Source: Comamonadaceae bacterium
GTDB lineage: Bacteria; Pseudomonadota; Gammaproteobacteria; Burkholderiales; Burkholderiaceae_C
NCBI GenBank assembly: GCA_947454695.1
Contig: CANGMW010000188.1
Span: 1-5,366 of the forward strand
DNA length: 5,366 nucleotides
Reading direction: 5' to 3'
Shown here: positions 4,702 to 5,366 of the stretch, piece after piece
How positions within the stretch are numbered: position 1 is the first letter of the stretch
Layout of the letters: each line of letters begins with the position of its first letter
Position numbers and translations under genes: made by a program
Notes under the pieces: generated by a model
What the model was told of the DNA's origin: nothing
The model's database searches: none
Seen by the model: the letters and a program-made list of their open reading frames with translations, nothing else

Positions 4702-5366
4702 ATGTCTGGACATACCCCTCTGCCTGCCACACCGCTTGATTTGCCCATGCTGCCGCTGCGCGATGTGGTGATCTTTCCCCACATGGTGATTCCGCTGTTC
4801 GTGGGCCGGCCCAAAAGCATCAAAGCCCTGGAGTCGGCCATGGAGGCCGAGCGCCGCATCATGTTGGTGGCCCAAAAGGCGGCCGCCAACGACGACCCGC
4901 AAGTCGCGGACATGTTTGAGGTCGGTTGCGTCTCCACCATCTTGCAAATGCTCAAGCTGCCTGACGGTACCGTCAAAGTTTTGGTCGAAGGCCAGCAGCG
5001 CGCTTTGGTGAATCAGATTGTGGACGGCGAGTCCCATTTCACTGCCAACGTCACGCCGGTCAGCGCGCAGGAAGAGCCTGCCGAAGGCGGCAAGCCCGAC
5101 CAGACCAGCGAAGTCGAGGCCCTGCGCCGTGCGGTCATGCAGCAGTTTGACCAGTACGTCAAACTCAACAAAAAAATACCGCCGGAAATTTTGACCTCGA
5201 TTGCCAGCATCGACGATGCCGGTCGTTTGGCCGACACCATCGCCGCGCACCTGCCGCTCAAACTGGACAACAAGCAAGTCGTGCTCAGCCTGTCCAATGT
5301 CAAAGAGCGGCTGGAAAACTTGTTCGAGCAAATTGAACGAGAAGTCGACATCCTGAATGTGGACAA
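4702..5366 (+). CDS. lon: Lon protease (endopeptidase La), N-terminal part (3'-truncated by window edge)
   Basis: The first 221 codons of Lon, a cytosolic homo-hexameric AAA+ serine protease that degrades misfolded and short-lived regulatory proteins. The frame is open to the last base; the full protein is usually about 780-810 residues, so the AAA+ module and the Ser-Lys catalytic dyad lie beyond the window. The visible part is the N-terminal substrate-binding domain. LPLRDVVIFPHMVIPLFVGR (17-36), ILQMLKLPDGTVKVLVEG (80-97), KLNKKIPPEIL (154-164) and RLADTIAAHLPLKL (175-188) all match E. coli Lon closely. An acidic, Gly/Pro-rich loop at about 122-136 is roughly ten residues longer than in E. 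coli. It follows clpX by 120 bases, the usual proteobacterial arrangement, with its own candidate heat-shock promoter. Identity is certain; completeness and activity cannot be judged here. Confidence 0.97.
   Translation, partial: MSGHTPLPATPLDLPMLPLRDVVIFPHMVIPLFVGRPKSIKALESAMEAERRIMLVAQKAAANDDPQVADMFEVGCVSTILQMLKLPDGTVKVLVEGQQRALVNQIVDGESHFTANVTPVSAQEEPAEGGKPDQTSEVEALRRAVMQQFDQYVKLNKKIPPEILTSIASIDDAGRLADTIAAHLPLKLDNKQVVLSLSNVKERLENLFEQIEREVDILNVD

Noticed and set aside
5170..5176. Run of seven A in lon as a possible slippage or frameshift site
   Set aside because: It encodes the conserved LNKKIPPE segment in the correct frame, and the protein continues to align with Lon on both sides, so nothing calls for a frameshift.
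4375..5331. Minus-strand open frame of 318 codons opposite the clpX end and lon
   Set aside because: It crosses the clpX-lon boundary antisense to two firm genes, and its composition (many H, Q, G, R) is typical of a reverse-frame shadow.
1..5366. A novel defence, mobile or biosynthetic system in the window
   Set aside because: All coding capacity is explained by known core families, and no repeats, integrase, transposase, unusual base composition or unknown conserved frame was found.

Overview
This window is a piece of bacterial core genome, all read on the + strand. It holds the 3' end of an RND efflux pump gene, a tRNA-Leu(UAG) gene, and the proteostasis cluster tig - clpP - clpX - lon, with lon cut by the right edge. 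Protein sequences, moderate-to-high GC, short Shine-Dalgarno-like leaders and the order tRNA-Leu/tig/clpP/clpX/lon all suggest a betaproteobacterium. A Burkholderiales member, perhaps Comamonadaceae-like, is my best inference, but no marker here fixes the genus.

Layout: 1-999 is the C-terminal third of an RND (AcrB-type) inner-membrane permease that starts before the window. Bases 1000-1050 contain a 9-bp hairpin that may end this transcript. Bases 1051-1137 are tRNA-Leu(UAG) with an encoded CCA. Bases 1138-1219 contain a 22-bp imperfect dyad. Trigger factor (tig) occupies 1220-2530. Bases 2531-2648 hold a long inverted repeat overlapping a near-consensus sigma-32 heat-shock promoter for clpP. 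ClpP is 2649-3269. Bases 3270-3315 carry a candidate housekeeping promoter that straddles the clpP stop codon. ClpX is 3316-4581. Bases 4582-4701 hold a tandem 8-bp repeat and a weaker sigma-32-like promoter candidate. The lon gene begins at 4702 and leaves the window after 221 codons.

How the genes work together: trigger factor meets nascent chains at the ribosome exit tunnel. ClpX unfolds substrates and feeds them to the ClpP chamber. Lon is an independent ATP-dependent protease for misfolded and regulatory proteins. The candidate promoters suggest each protease gene can be transcribed separately as well as by read-through, with clpP and possibly lon tied to heat shock. The RND gene appears unrelated in function and is probably just a chromosomal neighbour.

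No intergenic gap exceeds about 120 bases, and every gap was examined. I found no CRISPR array, mobile element, integrase site, toxin-antitoxin pair or unknown coding gene. I do not see a previously undescribed system here. The observations worth checking are regulatory: the clpP promoter embedded in an inverted repeat, the clpX internal promoter, the possible heat-shock promoter of lon, and the dyad ahead of tig.
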